DNA of 64,000 nucleotides, from assembly GCA_022813625.1 (NCBI GenBank), contig JAKLMB010000002.1, positions 1,426,001-1,490,000 on the forward strand. Reading direction: 5' to 3'. The stretch comes from Aaosphaeria pasadenensis (taxonomy: Eukaryota; Ascomycota; Dothideomycetes; Pleosporales). The notes beneath the pieces are model-generated. The model saw only the letters and a program-made list of their open reading frames with translations. It did no database searches and was not told the DNA's origin. Below are positions 37,401 to 49,947 of the stretch, in pieces. Within the stretch, counting starts at the first letter, position 1. The number at the start of each line of letters is the position of its first letter. A program made the position numbers and the translations under genes.

Positions 37401-39335
37401 GGCCCAGAGCGTTACTTTTGCATGTTCGATCACCTTGAGAAGCCGTTCTCTGTTCTGTCGGGCCTCCTGCCGGGCCTGAACAAGGTCGTGGATATCCGTG
37501 CATGTACCAAACCATTTCACGATGTTACCGTCATCGTCGTAGAAGGGTACCGCTCGCCCAAGCATCCATCTCCATTCACCATCATGACGTTGGCATCGAT
37601 ACTCGGTTGTATATTCATCGCCAGTGTCCAGGGAGTGTTGCCATCTGTGAGCCGTGCTCGTCATATCGTCCGGATGAAAAGGTAGTCGCCATCCTTCGCC
37701 CAAGGAATCTTTGGGCGAGAGTCCCGTGTAATCATACCATCTTTGCGAAAACCAGTCGTGTTGGCCATCTGGGGTCGTAGTCCACACCATTGGCGGCATG
37801 AAGTTTGCAATGTACTCGAACTGTCGCTCGTTCTCCTCGATCTGGGCAGCGATCTTCTTGGTATATTCTGTAACATCCCTAAAGACCACGATGCCTCCTA
37901 AGAAATCGCCAGTCTCTTCCTGAAGTACCAACTCGCCAACCACATCATAGACAATTTGCGCTCCGGAGTTGGGGTTGATCATGCCTACCTTCCGGCTCTC
38001 AAATGGCTTTCGTGTACGGCAAAGTTCGATGATGGGGAATTCATCTAGGCTTAGCTCACGACTGAAATCTTCTGTGTATAAAGTATACTGCCTGAGGAAT
38101 GCACGCTGATCGCCTGCCGAATACTTGCCGTCCTGGGGCAGTAGGCGTAGCAGAGCCTTGTTGGGAATCCCAAAACCTTCGTCTTTCCACATAGCTGTCC
38201 AACCGTTAGTTGCCACATTGTCGACTACATGAATAGGTACCTACCATATGCGGGCATGTTGATTGAGTTGAGGATAGCATCCTTTAATTGGGTTGCTTTT
38301 TGGAAAATGGATGCTGACGCAGTCAAGTCGAACTTGGCCTTGGAAGGCGGGCCACGAGGGGGGAATTCGGGTTGTTGCAATGTCGGCGTCACAGCTTTTG
38401 AAGTGGGATTGGAGCCAGTACCCGATCGACGGCCAGATGAAGAACTGGAAGTCGATCCGCGAGACTTGCCCACGTGGAAGCTAGTACTCTGCCTAGTCAC
38501 GATTCGACTCGAGGGCCGTGATGCTGGGCGATGTCCTGCCGAAGCACTTGTGAAGGTCATAGTGTAGTACTGGACGTCTTCTATACTCCAAACAGAAATT
38601 ATCATATTCGCTGTTTGAGCGTCTTGAAAGTATGCATTCGGGCCTCTCGCCGGCGTATCACGATTGAGGGGTGGGATAACAACATCGACCGATATGTCGC
38701 GAACCGTAGCTTTCGCCAAGTTCGTGCTGCTCAATCGAGGCAGGGTTGGTTTCTGGATAACGTCCCAAGTTTCCATTGAGGTCGTTGCTGTAGGCGTGCT
38801 CCCCCCACTAATGGTAGGCGTAGTCTCTGCCTGTTCATTGACATCTACTTCGACTGATGCGTCGTCGAGTACGGAATTGAGGAACTCCTAGGATGATTTT
38901 AGTACGATATTGTAGTTATTCTTCGGGCATAGTAGAACGAACCTCCCAGGAGACTAGAATAGGTGAGCCGTTTGAGAGTACATCGATACCCAGCTCGCCC
39001 ATGGTCTTGCCATGGAGGTACTCTGAGACGGTCATTTCGTCTTCTGCAATGCTTTCGAAGTCAATTCCAAGCAAGCGACCCATAGCCTCGTTGGCAATGG
39101 TGACGGTCTTTTCCGACGACAAGACCAGCAAAGGTACGGGCAGGTACTGCATAGCTGTAAGGGCGGCCAAGGTATCAGACGGTGGTGGGGATAGATGTAG
39201 AGACAACGAGTCTGTACTTCGAATGGAGCCTGGTGAATGCGCTGACCGATCGCGCAGATTAAAGTATCCGCTTTCCATGCCTTCGCCTTCAGCCATGTTG
39301 AGTCGCCCGGGGAACTGTGCCGCTACTGTAGACAT
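34491..39335 (-). CDS. Cytosolic PAS-rich hybrid histidine kinase
   Basis: Two-component sensor expected to phosphorylate itself on His and then an internal receiver Asp, feeding a phosphotransfer protein. Eight exons: 38943-39335, 38245-38887, 36745-38194, 36232-36574, 35794-36146, 35579-35729, 35367-35519, 34491-35228; 1,407 residues in one frame. Order: a PAS-like segment (about 50-130), Ser/Thr-rich linker, PAS-like region (about 340-460), PAS/PAC (about 472-585, FHPDD and WRWMLGRAVPFYDDDG), PAS/PAC (about 597-715), HisKA with His752 in MSHEIRTP, HATPase with N-box Asn871, DTGIG at 903-907 and GGTGLGL at 932-938, and a receiver with Glu1059/Asp1060, phospho-acceptor Asp1109 and Lys1167. 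No membrane segment. About 230 polar residues follow the receiver, an unusually long tail. The PAS-kinase-receiver plan resembles fungal Fos-1/TcsA-like kinases, but I do not assign a group. Confidence 0.93.
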
Positions 39336-41786
39336 TGTGTGTGTTGATAGATAGGTAAATCGGAAAGTAGGTCGGTAGGTCGATGGGGAGGAACGTCGCA
39401 GTTGTTCACCGTAGCGCAGACACCCTTCCAGATGCTTTCTTACTCGGCCCAGGTGCCCAACAAGAACAGGAGGGCCAGCTATACCACAACATGAACGTCA
39501 AGCGAGGGCGATGTGGTGAGCATTAGGGTGGGAAGCTCAGGACGAATCGCGGGGATAAGAGATGTTGATTGGGTCGGGAGCGCGGGGTGGATGGGAGAAA
39601 TATTGTTACTTCGAGCGGGTTAGGGAATCGCGAGGCGAAGGGGGGCGTTTTTCTTTTCTTCTTGCTCCTTCTCTTCCTCTTCTTTCTTTCGCGATCGCAG
39701 GGAGGGTGAGGGGAAGACGGTAGAAGTGAAGAGAGAAGAGCGAGAGAAGTAGGTAGAGTAGAATCGGGTAGTGTTATTGAGTGCAGTGCTTGTCGTTAGT
39801 CTGGATCGGGGCAGAGCGACGATCGCGATTGGGTTCTAGACCGAGGAAGGGTAGGACAAGATGACTGTGGCGGCAGGCCTTAACCACCTAGGTACATGCT
39901 ACACAGTGCAGTGTACAAGGCAGAAGAGGTAGAGACACCTTCAAGGTACTCCGAACAAGACCTATCAATCGAATGGCAACAGCTCACCTTCACAGTGAAC
40001 TGTCAGGCCTCTCTTTCAGATTGACTTTGATACGGAATTGATTCCGAGGACGGATGACTAGAGTCGGGACTTGTAAGAAATTAGGACGAGGGAGAAGAAA
40101 AGAAGCAAGACATTGAATAATAAAGATCTCAGTCTTCCGTAATAGTAGCAAGTACAACGTACAAAAAAAATACAACCCTTCCAACAAGCTTTAACATGTG
40201 CATACACGGTGGAGTACCTACGAGTATGCTTGCCAGGGTCTCCCCTCTTTTCTTCCTGCAGTCGGAATCGGGTATTAAAGGTAGCTAACTAGTTCCATGG
40301 TTATAATGAGTAATACTGTGTGTATGATGCAAAAGTGGTAGAATCAACAGTATTCTTTTATTAGAGTTGGCCAGCTCTGACCAGTGGTTGGTTACTTTCC
40401 TTGATTATATTATTATTCCTTCTGCCCTATTCTCTATTAATGACCAACAGGATCTTCCAGTAGTATCCTGGTTGTAGAAACTAAAGGTAGTTGAGGCAAG
40501 CCCCCAAGAAATGCCATGTTGCTGACTGTTGATTCATGTGCGTCTGGTGTGGTCACTTGTGGTCACTTGTGGTCACTTGTGGTCAGTCGTAGTCAATCGT
40601 AGTCAATCGTGGTTTCTCTGTAATTCCTGGTAGTTACTCTGTGGTTGCTTGTAGTGGACCCGCAGATGACGTCTATTGGAAGATTCCATTGCGCCAACTG
40701 CCCCCAGTCTTCCATCAATCTCAACTCTCTTCACTTCATATCGCTACACATTCCATAGTCCATACGACGGTGCTGGAGCCGTCGCCGCACCCCACCAATT
40801 CGCCCACTCATCATCCTTCGAGGCAGCCGGCAGTATACTTGCATGCACGATACCCATTACATCCCTTGTGCCTTTTTTCCGTCGCATGGCTACCTAGCAC
40901 TGCCTAGGCACTCAAGCATAAGATAATGAACGATTGGAAACCGATCGGAGAACATGTCCCAAAACGTATCCTCGGGTGAGAGATGCATCTGGATGCAGCA
41001 GCAGGAGAGACAGTATTACACCGGCAAATACATCTACTTGATGCCATGCCAATAGGACTCCGATACATGTCGGGGGTCCGCATCGCGAGTAAGACAGCTT
41101 CTAGGCCAGCAGCACCTTTGTCGAACTGCGATTCCGATGAGTTCCACCCTGTCTGCATGTCTGCATGGGTTCACCATCGGGCACCTATCAGTGCTACACG
41201 TACCTCTGCCTTGGAATTATACAACTCTTTACTGAGACCAGTGCCTCGTGATACTTGCCTAGAACGGACAACTATCGCGTGGAAACATTTGGCTGTCTTG
41301 CTGGTTCTTTAAAGACCGTCCAACTCGTGCGCAAATCATATCCTGTTCCTGACATGTTCCAAGTCGGCCATGATCCTCCATAGAAGTCTGGATCTGCTTA
41401 TCTCCCACCCCATCCCATCCACCAGCAATGATACCTTTGTTCTGCGCCAATGTGTTCATAAGTCGATTGAAACATACTCGATATAAGTTGATTACATTAT
41501 CAATGGATTATTTCTTCAGCCATAGTATTTCTTTGTCAGTGGCCACCAAGGAGCTTAGCTCGGCTGCATAAGCAAGCGCCATCAACTTGAGGCTTGGGGG
41601 AGGAACCATTCCATCCCGTGGCACCCGTCCGCGCGGATAGCTCACTTCATCGGTCACGTGATATCCGGCCACTGCAGCGGGCGGCCAATTCCAGCTTGCT
41701 AGCCAACATCAATTCAATCAAGTGTCAACGCGATACACTACCCCACAACCACCTTTCGCTCTCGAGACCTCTCGACCCGTTCTAAG
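39336..41786. other. Divergent spacer between the histidine kinase and YOS1
   Basis: 2.45 kb with no recognisable gene. Left end: kinase promoter/leader with a purine-pyrimidine-asymmetric tract (plus-strand CT-rich at 39648-39690). Contains a 10-bp tandem array at 40549-40613. Right end: YOS1 promoter with CT-rich sequence before the start codon. Confidence 0.6.
40549..40613 (+). repeat. 10-bp tandem repeat array
   Basis: Unit GGTCACTTGT repeated three times from 40551, followed by GGTCAGTCGT and two AGTCAATCGT units, so at least six units with progressive divergence. Minisatellite-like. Confidence 0.85.
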
Positions 41787-42468
41787 ATGCTGTTCTTCGG
41801 TCTCGGCAGCCTCTTCTATGGTGAGTGCAGTTCCCGTCCTTCCATCCCACTCAAACGAGCATCCGTCCGAATGTTTTTGTTCGGATATCAAGCATTCAAG
41901 CTTCAAGACCGCAATCCACCATTTGGCTCTCACCACTCACATACTTTCCTCAAATCCTTCCGATATCTCCTCCTCTTCCCCTTATCCATTCTCCCAAGAA
42001 TTACAAATCACCGCCATGTCCTAGGTGCATGCAGAATGAATGATGCCTGGAGTGTGGACGCCGCAGTACTCAACTAACCCGCTACTTTCCCAGTCACGAT
42101 TCTCCTCATCAATGCGGTGGCAGTCCTGTCCGAGGACCGCTTCCTCGCCCGCATCGGGATGACCTCTTCCTCTTCCGCAGACCAGCAGGGCTTCGGCGCC
42201 CCCCGCGACAACGACTCGATAAAGGCGAAATTGGTCAATATGATTTCAAGCGTGAGGACGCTCATGAGGAGTAAGTCACTCCATATCCATACGCATACTT
42301 CCGGGAAAGATATATCCAGGAGACGGGACTGGCTGAGGAGGACAACAATCGTTTCAAGAGGAACCGACCGCTGATATTGGAATGGAATGGAACGCTAACA
42401 TGAGACAAACAGTACCCTTGATGTTAATCAACACGCTCATGATCATTTACCTTCTGGTCCTCGGATGA
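41787..42468 (+). CDS. Yos1 (IER3IP1 family) ER-Golgi transport protein
   Basis: Small membrane protein of COPII vesicles that works with Yip1/Yif1 in ER-to-Golgi transport. Three exons, 41787-41820, 42094-42270 and 42413-42468; 88 residues, the family's normal length. The spliced start MLFFGLGSLFYVTILLINAV matches yeast Yos1, followed by AVLSEDRFLARIG, a polar loop, and the second hydrophobic segment IPLMLINTLMIIYLLVLG at the C-terminus. Two membrane segments (about 5-22 and 70-87). Intron 1 is 273 bp, long for this window, and splits the Val codon after FY. Intron 2 (142 bp) splits an Ile codon. Easily missed by gene finders because the exons are only 34, 177 and 56 nt. Confidence 0.94.
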
Positions 42469-44725
42469 GCTAAGGCTTATTCTATACGCAAAGCCCTGCC
42501 AGGGAAACGGGAGCTCCCGACGCTTCTCTCCGGCCCTCGAAAGAGTGAGGTAGAGATATATATGTTGATAAAGCCACCGGAACGGATCGACGTCTTTTAT
42601 GCTCCACCCAGCACTGGTAAAGGACTCTCTATAACAGTGCGAGTCACGCCAGCCCAGGAATCAAATCAGTAAACCATGAGGAGGAACGATTGGTACCACT
42701 TTTCACACACAAAACCCATTCGCATCCTGCATAGCGTTGTCCGATCTCGACACATTTAGTGGCATACCACGATGCGGCAGTACTTTCCCAGGCATCATCA
42801 CGATTTGCATGTTCAACCGGCGTATCTAATTGATTTGCGGTATCAAAGGACGGAATCAACGACACATATGTAATAGTACGAAATCGCTACGTCAGGAAAA
42901 CACCCAAGACAATAAAACAATACACTACTACCAATGAACAAACTGAGAACCCCATTCTGTGCCACCATATCATTGTGACAACAAGCAAATCGAGGATGAC
43001 AACATATTATTCCCAAGGTCAAACACACCCGGAAGACTACATCCCATGACCCAGTCCCAAACACCCACGTCTCGCCTCCAGCCCAATGTCGACATTGCCT
43101 TTATACAACCTTCTCTTTTTTATTCCCTCCTCACACACGAGCATCCCTCTCCATACTACCAACCATCCTCTTACATTGACCCTTGGTTCGAACGACTCCT
43201 CCCTCTCCCCTTTCCACTCCACCTATAGATAGAACTTCAACCCTATACTACATCCCCCAAAGCACTACGACCCCTACACCCACGATAATCCCATCCCCTA
43301 CATCAAACCCAGTAGTTAGACCGATACCCATCACCAGCACTACCTCTACACACACAAACATACATACATATAGCTTACCCACACAGCAACCCTAGACCTT
43401 CCGAATCTCGCTAGTCATAGATCGAGCACCTACGTCCCCGTACGATAAGAGTTTGCCTCGCCCATCGATGTAACACAATCTGTCTATCTACCTGGCTGGG
43501 TGGGTCCACTCACCTCATATGTCTTCCTACCATGTGTATAGGCCCATTGGCGGGTCTTCGTTCTATGTGGTGTGGAAGAAAACTGAACTTTGATGGAGAG
43601 AGATTAGACATATTACTCCTTGATGATTCCTGCTTCTCCCTTACTCGCGCTCTCTCTATGGGCTTGCGCATTGTAACTTGTGTGGTGTATTTGTATGTTA
43701 TACGTTGGGCCTTTGTACCTTACCCCTCGTAGTCGGCACTCAATTGAGGAAACGAATAGATAATTTAAAACCTAGAAGCAACACCTCTTTATACAACAAA
43801 TTGACCTTTCTAGGTTTACTTATTTCTAAACATATTTAATATCATAATAACATTTATACTGCATTATATCATCTCATTTTAAGAGGTTTTTTTCTTTTCC
43901 TTTAGCTTTAAGGGTATATTTTACTTCCATAGTTACGAATGTAAAAGAAAATAAAATTAGAATTTAACGCATTATTAAGTATGCTTCACAGTAAAGTGAG
44001 TAACTATATCAATAGTATAGTCATCCGGAAGTAAATAATGTTTCGTCCGAGGGCGTTTACATGGAGAAGAAATAGACATAGAAGATGGAGCGTAAGACAT
44101 AAGTTCAGTTTATGTTGATATATGTACCAGTACGTATGCACACAAGTATTAGATTAGACAATAGTAGGTGGAAACAACCTGTGACTTATTATCACGATAC
44201 GGGACATTAGAGTGTAGACATCAAGAGTCATTGATATATATGTACAATACGGGTTGTATTTGACCTGAACCTGTTATTTGTCCTAGGAAGGGTGAAGCCG
44301 TCTCCTAGGAGAGGCGCGCATGAGTCTGTGTGAATAGTAGCAATACCTACTACACTTGCTCTCTCGCTGCAGGTTCGGAAAAACTGCTCAATCGCCTTCA
44401 ATAAAACAATACGCCGCCCGTGGTTGAGACGGAACTCATGTTTGCTGCCGCTTTTCCCTCCACTGCTCCCGTAATTTTCGTTGCGACGCAAAGGTCACTG
44501 TGTCGCTGAAACCACCGCCAGGTATCACAGGCAATAGAATAATAAACTCGAATTGGTCTCGCCCAACCCTCCCTCTTATGAATGACGAATGTATAGACAA
44601 GTGTTGCGCCAATGTACAGAGTTGCAACAGTGCAAAAGTAAGAGATGCTGGGCTCAAAACAATGGACACCTTCGTGAACCTGCCATACTCCGATAGATGG
44701 AAAGAAACCTCGGATCAACCGTTGA
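42469..44725. other. Convergent spacer between YOS1 and creB
   Basis: 2.26 kb with both 3' UTRs. A C-rich, CA-repeat-like stretch (about 43215-43395) yields long but meaningless open frames. A markedly AT-rich island lies at about 43740-44060. No gene recognised. Confidence 0.6.
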
Positions 44726-47177
44726 TCAGAGATGGAATGTAGACTTCTTGCGCCCGATGCTGAAACGATTCTTCGACTTTTCGGGCTTCTCATCGACGTC
44801 TGTACCTGGTGTCGAAGGAGTTTCGTGCTCCGAATCTTCGTGCTTGTGATTTCCAGACCAGAACTTCGGTTTGTGCCGTATGCTCATGCTACTGTGTCTA
44901 AAGCGACTCAAGCTGGTCTTGCCGAATGATCCATTCTCCTTCTCCTTCAGCGCCTCCTTGTCTTCTTTATCCCCCTCGTCAGAACCCCCTTCTCGCCGCC
45001 TCTTCTCCTCGTCTGCTTTTGCAGTGGATTTACTTGCCGCGAGTGCCTGTTTGAGCTCGTCTTCCTGCCGTTTATAATTCTCGCGCCTCTGTGTCTCAAG
45101 CTCCTTTCTCTTTAGCTTCTGCTGCTTCTCGAGTTCTTTCTCGGCAGCCTTTCTTTCTTTTTCTTCCTTTGCCTTCTCTTTCTTCATCGCTGCGGCGCTC
45201 TTCTTGTTGTTCAGTTGAGGTATGCTCGTAGGGACGCTCTCTAATGGATAGTGGGGTGTTGTTGGAAGCGGCGGTGCGGTGGCTGCATGGTTCAACTTTG
45301 GCAATTGTTCATCGACTTCCGGTGTCGGTGTAGTGGCATGCTGCAAAGGATGGCCGTTCGCTGTGCCATTCGCCTTGGGTGCTGCTACTGGTACGGCTTC
45401 CTGCTCGGCTTCTGTTGCCTGCTTCGCCGCAGCAAGGTTCTCGGCCTCCTGCTCCTTCTGCATCGCCTCGAACGTGGTCTCTTGATAGAATAGAACATAA
45501 GCGCAAGCAAGGACGTTCTCTCCGCCGAAGAAGTTGCGCACATAGGCCTTGTCCACAGGCTCCACCATTTCGTCGTCGAAAAGGAGCCAGCCTCGATCTT
45601 GAGTCTTGATGATGGAAACGTAATGGCCGTGGTAAGGCCCACCTCCAATGTGAACGACTACGGCATAAAGTTCATACAGTCTATCAGGGTCTTCGGCGTC
45701 GTCGGTGGTGTTAAACAAGCGCAGATAATAGGGATATACAACCCGGTGAAAAAGCTTTTGTAATCGCTGCAGGTCCTCGGTGTATTTGAAACGTTTCAGA
45801 TGCAATGCCAGAATCCTCGGCAGCCGTTTAATCTTCATCCTCTTCTCCGCCTCTTGCAGTCCTCCACAGTTGTCGCAATGGAACTTGTTGCGCTCGCAGA
45901 GCATTTCCTCCTCGGAGAACTTTCGCAGACAGCTCGTCACAGACGAATGCTGATCTAGGTCGACTGAAAGATCAAGGAACACCTCGTCCCTCTGTGACGT
46001 CTTTTCGCAAGTGAGACATCTCGTTTCGGAAGTCAAAGTGCCTTCGAAGAGATCGTGGACCCAGCCAATGTTGCTCAGGGCTCCGGCTGATGTCTTGTCA
46101 GGATGCGTGACTCCATTTGTTACCGTCGTGCCGTTCGCTTCGGCGCCATCTACTTCCGTTATCCGGCTCTGTTCTGCTTTGGAGAATTTCTCGACGTTAT
46201 CGACCACCTCGTTCAACAGGAGGTTGAGGAACTCGTGGGCGTCCTGGTGCATTGGGGTCCTAAACATCTCGTTGTCCCGTCGTAGAATCTCCAAGAACTT
46301 GTTGGGGCTCACCACGCCAATGCGCGAACGGTGGGCGATGACGGCCTCGAAGATGTCCTTCAGCGATGTGAACAGGGACTCGGGCATTCCGTATGCACTG
46401 GAGTTCTCGTAGTTCATGTCAAGGATGGGACCTGCCGCCATGGCTGCCTTCTTCTTGTACTCTGGGGAATCCTTGTTATCCTCGGGTTTGGTGGGTGGCG
46501 GTCCACCCATAGGGTTCACGGGCGTCAACGATGGCTTTCGACCGGCGGGAGCGCTGGGCGCCGACATGGAGTTTCTGCCCTTGGGCGAGAGGGCCGAGTT
46601 CTGACCATTTGTGGCGGGTGCGATGTCGGTATCGAGGCGAGGTAACGGGGCGTTGGCAGGTCGTTCGAGGGCTTCGGGTGGGGATCGCGAAGGGAAGTTG
46701 ATGACCTGTTCCCTGAACGGGACTGAGTAGTATAGACATTGTACTATGGAATTGCAGTAACTAGATAGATGTGAGCGACGAGGTGATGATGGAGCGAGGC
46801 GCGTTCTGAATTACCATGTACTGCCGAACTATTTGGTTGGTAGCAAGTTAGTTGAAAGATGCTTGAGAGCTAGGGGTAGGCAAGAGGAGACCGTCGGCCA
46901 TTGGGAGGGAGGGATTGGGAAACTCACATTCTCGTAACCAAAGAATTTGTCGCTGCCATCTGCGCGCAAAGGACCAGCGTCGGTGAGGAGCTTCTCGAGG
47001 GGCGTGGGCTGTGGGGCGTTTGGATCTTTCTTGACTGGGGGAGCGCTGGAAGCTGGACTCGCTGGACCCTGTTGTGCATGGATTAGCCATTGTGACACGG
47101 CGAGGCGTGGGCATGGGAGCAGATGGCGGGAGAAGACCTACAGCGTTCCCTTTGAATCTACCGAAGAATGAAGTCAT
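44726..47177 (-). CDS. creB: CreB-type ubiquitin carboxyl-terminal hydrolase (USP12/46 family)
   Basis: Deubiquitinase; in Aspergillus CreB acts with the WD40 protein CreC in carbon catabolite repression and permease turnover. Four exons: 47142-47177, 46928-47068, 46815-46828, 44726-46760; 741 residues. Start MTSFFGRFKGNA, then the N-terminal block LEKLLTDAGPLRADGSDKFFGYEN. The Cys box reads ENFGSTCYCNSIVQCLYYSV with catalytic Cys64, whose codon is split across the 14-nt third exon and exon 4. His box GGPYHGHYVSII with His443; acidic partner in WLLFDDEMV (Asp459/460). A zinc site has Cys312, Cys315, Cys359 and Cys362. The catalytic domain ends near 490; the tail is Lys/Glu-rich predicted coiled coil (about 585-690) then a basic end, as in CreB. 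The family GNTCY is GSTCY here. Confidence 0.93.
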
Positions 47178-47399
47178 GGCCGGAGGAGAGGAGGAGGAGG
47201 AGATGGGAGGACGGACGGGCAGGAGAGAGAGGAGAGGAGGGAAGAATGCTAGAGTGGGGAGAAGCGATGAACAGATGAGGCCCGGAGATAGACAAGCATT
47301 CGTACTTAAGCGGCGCGAGGACGGCTGGGGAGGCGGGCGTGGGTATGGGTGTTGGCGCAGACAGGGACGAAGGGTTGGCGGGACGCCAACAACGGTTGA

Positions 47400-47545
47400 A
47401 ACGGTAGGATGATGATGATATCGCTGAGCATGGGTGGTGGAGAAGAGAGAAGAGAAGAAGATGAGGCACAAGAAGAAGAGGAAGAGTTGAGGAGATGAGG
47501 CACAGGAAGAGTGCGACGGACGAAGAAGGTAGGTGAAGGCGGCGG
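47400..47545 (-). promoter_or_regulatory. Pyrimidine-rich promoter tract upstream of creB
   Basis: On the gene's strand this stretch, 220-370 bp before the start codon, is almost pure CT (for example TCTTCTTCTTGTGCC), with the word CTTCTTGTGCCTCATC repeated nearly exactly. CT tracts of this kind commonly mark transcription start regions in filamentous fungi; the assignment is by that analogy. Confidence 0.5.
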
Positions 47546-48239
47546 AGGAAGGAAGGAAGTAGTTGGTGGTAGTGGTAGCGGTAGTTCGTAGTAGGTAGGT
47601 GGGTAAGTACGAGCAGGCAAGGCAAGTACGAGAGCAGGTACCGATGGGGGAGATAGTGTTAGTGTCCAATGTTTAAAGGTGTTAGTGGAGGTGTTTTGGG
47701 TGTAGTGGGTAGGGCGTAGTCATTGAAAGGGTGTATGTGTGTTTGTGTATGTGTGTTTTAAGGCATCTGTATATCCAGTGAAAGTGCAAGTGAGTGATGT
47801 ACAGGCAATACCGTGCTACCTGTACGTATGTGACATGCGAGTACACACAGCAGTCATGGTATAATGGTACAATGGTAACTATCGAGAGTATCCACAGGCA
47901 GGTCAGAGAGGGTATAGGCGCGCGAGAAAGTCGGTTCGATCTCGGTTGGCACCAGAACTTGGGGATAATACCGCCGAAGCACGACTAGACCCCGGCCAGA
48001 CCAGTCAAGCGGGTTTGGTGAAGATGTAGTGAAGGAATACAAATGAAGCAAACAAGAGCTCACACTGGAGAAGAACTAACCAACAAGGTGTATGAAGTTA
48101 TATAATTGTGTATATATGTATATATGTAGTACAAGTACATGCGATGGGATGGATGGGTGGCACGGTGGGTTGGATGTGAGGCGGCGTAGAAGAAGCATGG
48201 AAAGATGGGGGAATTCGGTACAAGTGGAGGAACGCGAGG

Positions 48240-48291
48240 TGGTGGCACTGGACTGGCACTGGCGCTGGCACTCGCACTCGCACTCGCACTA
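48240..48291 (+). repeat. Hexanucleotide simple repeat
   Basis: Variants of (C)TGGCA and CTCGCA repeated over about 50 bp. Produces an Ala/Ser/Leu-rich frame on both strands that is not a gene. Confidence 0.75.
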
Positions 48292-49485
48292 ACGGCCAAA
48301 CCTGACCGTCATCCTGGGATAGTGACGATTTATTACAAGGTACCATGGACCAACAGCCTACCATTACCAGGTACGGCCACTGTGCACTCTTCCGTAATAA
48401 CCAGTACAGAGTAGCTGTTACCGCAATATTGCATTCATCTTCCACTTGTACATAAGGTAGTTAATTGTTTATTGACGAGATGAGTACTCCACTGTGTAGT
48501 GTGTTCCAACTCTCGGTTGCAGCCGATCAGCAGCTGCTCATCACCGCCCATCACCGCCCATCACTGCCCTTCACGTCACTAATCACCACCGACAACCAAC
48601 ATCAACCCCAGCCCAGTGTCTCGTTTCCCCGCATCATTCAACCCCCAAACCCTCTAAGCCGGTAAAGCCATTACAGCACTTGTAAAGTCAAAAATAAACC
48701 AACACCATAAATCCCTAATTTTACTACAGTCTGTTATTCTCTGCTTGCTTTATCCTCCATCGTTCGACCAAAATAACTATTGAAGAAAAAAAAGACACCG
48801 CGCCGCAGTCCCGGGGGTGGCGCTGGAACCGGAGTTTCTTCCCTCGCCCTCCGCATCGTTCCCTCAAGGCCTGTGCCGCGTTCGATGCGGTGCGGTTCGA
48901 TGCGAATCGATGCGATGCGTTGCGTTGCGTTACTGTGCATGTGTGGCGGCAAGAATGACAGACCTGACCTGTATGGGGTAACTAATCACCTAACTATGGA
49001 AGATGGAGTAATCTTCGGTATAATACCAGAGGGTAGTCAGTCCATCATGCGCGTGCTTGCATCTCGAGAAACACAAGACCATGCGACGCCTACATACACC
49101 ACACCACCACATCTTCACCTTACGCCTTACTTGTATATGTGCATTGCATACACCATTTGCCAAACCCAACACAAGCGCAAAAAGCCCCCCGTCAGTCAAG
49201 CCTTTCCACCGAATCCCACAAGCTTTTCTCGTCTCTTTGTTTCTTCTGCTCTCAACTTCACGACTCTTAAAAGCTCCCCGCTTAGTTGTAGAGGTCAGGC
49301 ACAGGCGGGGGACCAGGGACCCGGATGGCGCTTGCCTGCGTTGATTATTGGAGCGTTAATTTATTTCCCTCCCTCCATCCAACGTCCTTCCTTCGAACGG
49401 CTTTCCCCTCTTTCTCTCCCTCTTCCTTCCTTTATCAATCAGTCATCATTCAGTTTCCCCAGATATATCTTCGACCGAACTCACC

Positions 49486-49557
49486 ATGGCACAAACACCT
49501 CTCCCCAAGACGTCGCCAGAAGGGAAAACCAAAAGTAATCAACCGCAGGTACCTTAG
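49486..49557 (+). other. Orphan start codon behind a promoter-like CT tract
   Basis: A CT-rich run (49361-49437) precedes ATG at 49486 with the context TCACCATGGC. The frame encodes only MAQTPLPKTSPEGKTKSN and five more residues before a stop. Two GT donor-like sites (at 49534 and 49549) occur inside it, so it could be a first coding exon whose continuation I cannot identify, a remnant, or a short leader ORF of a non-coding transcript. Confidence 0.25.
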
Positions 49558-49947
49558 CAAACGCAGAAAACGCAGTAAATAGTCCACACCACCAGCATCG
49601 CCGCGTGGCGGTTCTAGAATCCCCGAAACTTGGGGGAGGGGGAGGCAGGCCCACGAGTTTGTTGGTCCAAGATAAACCCGCAACCCATAACCATGGGGCG
49701 GCGGCCGCGTGTGGTGCCTGCCCTGCCCTGCGCAGCCAGCAACCACCCACCCAATGCCCGCCAGTAGTACTCGTAGTTACCCTACCGGCCAGCGGTGGGT
49801 GGTTTCCCAGCATCCAGTACCAGCAAGCAGCGCGCACATGGCAACATTTAGCCTATCGCTCGTGGGCCTAAGGGACTTTCCCACCAAGCTTTCTTTACAT
49901 GTTGGGATGTGGTGTGGTAAGGTACAGTTCAGCCCAGAGCAAAGTAC

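Noticed and set aside
43183..43395. Pro/Thr-rich open frame
   Set aside because: Caused by a C/A-rich simple-sequence tract; no start context or family.
46815..46828. Asn-to-Ser change in the USP Cys box (GSTCY instead of GNTCY) as a sign of a dead enzyme
   Set aside because: The oxyanion-hole Asn is the one five residues before Cys (ENF), which is present, and active USPs such as HAUSP carry Ala at the changed position.
47860..47954. tRNA-like segment: TGGTATAATGGT resembling an A box and GGTTCGATC resembling a B box, followed by GGCACCA
   Set aside because: The T-stem pairs only through G-T wobbles and no 5' acceptor strand complementary to TGGCACC exists at the right distance. No cloverleaf can be drawn.
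48780..49538. 252-codon open frame on the plus strand
   Set aside because: Begins at a TTG codon, not ATG; runs through GATGCG repeats and CT tracts; no family resemblance.
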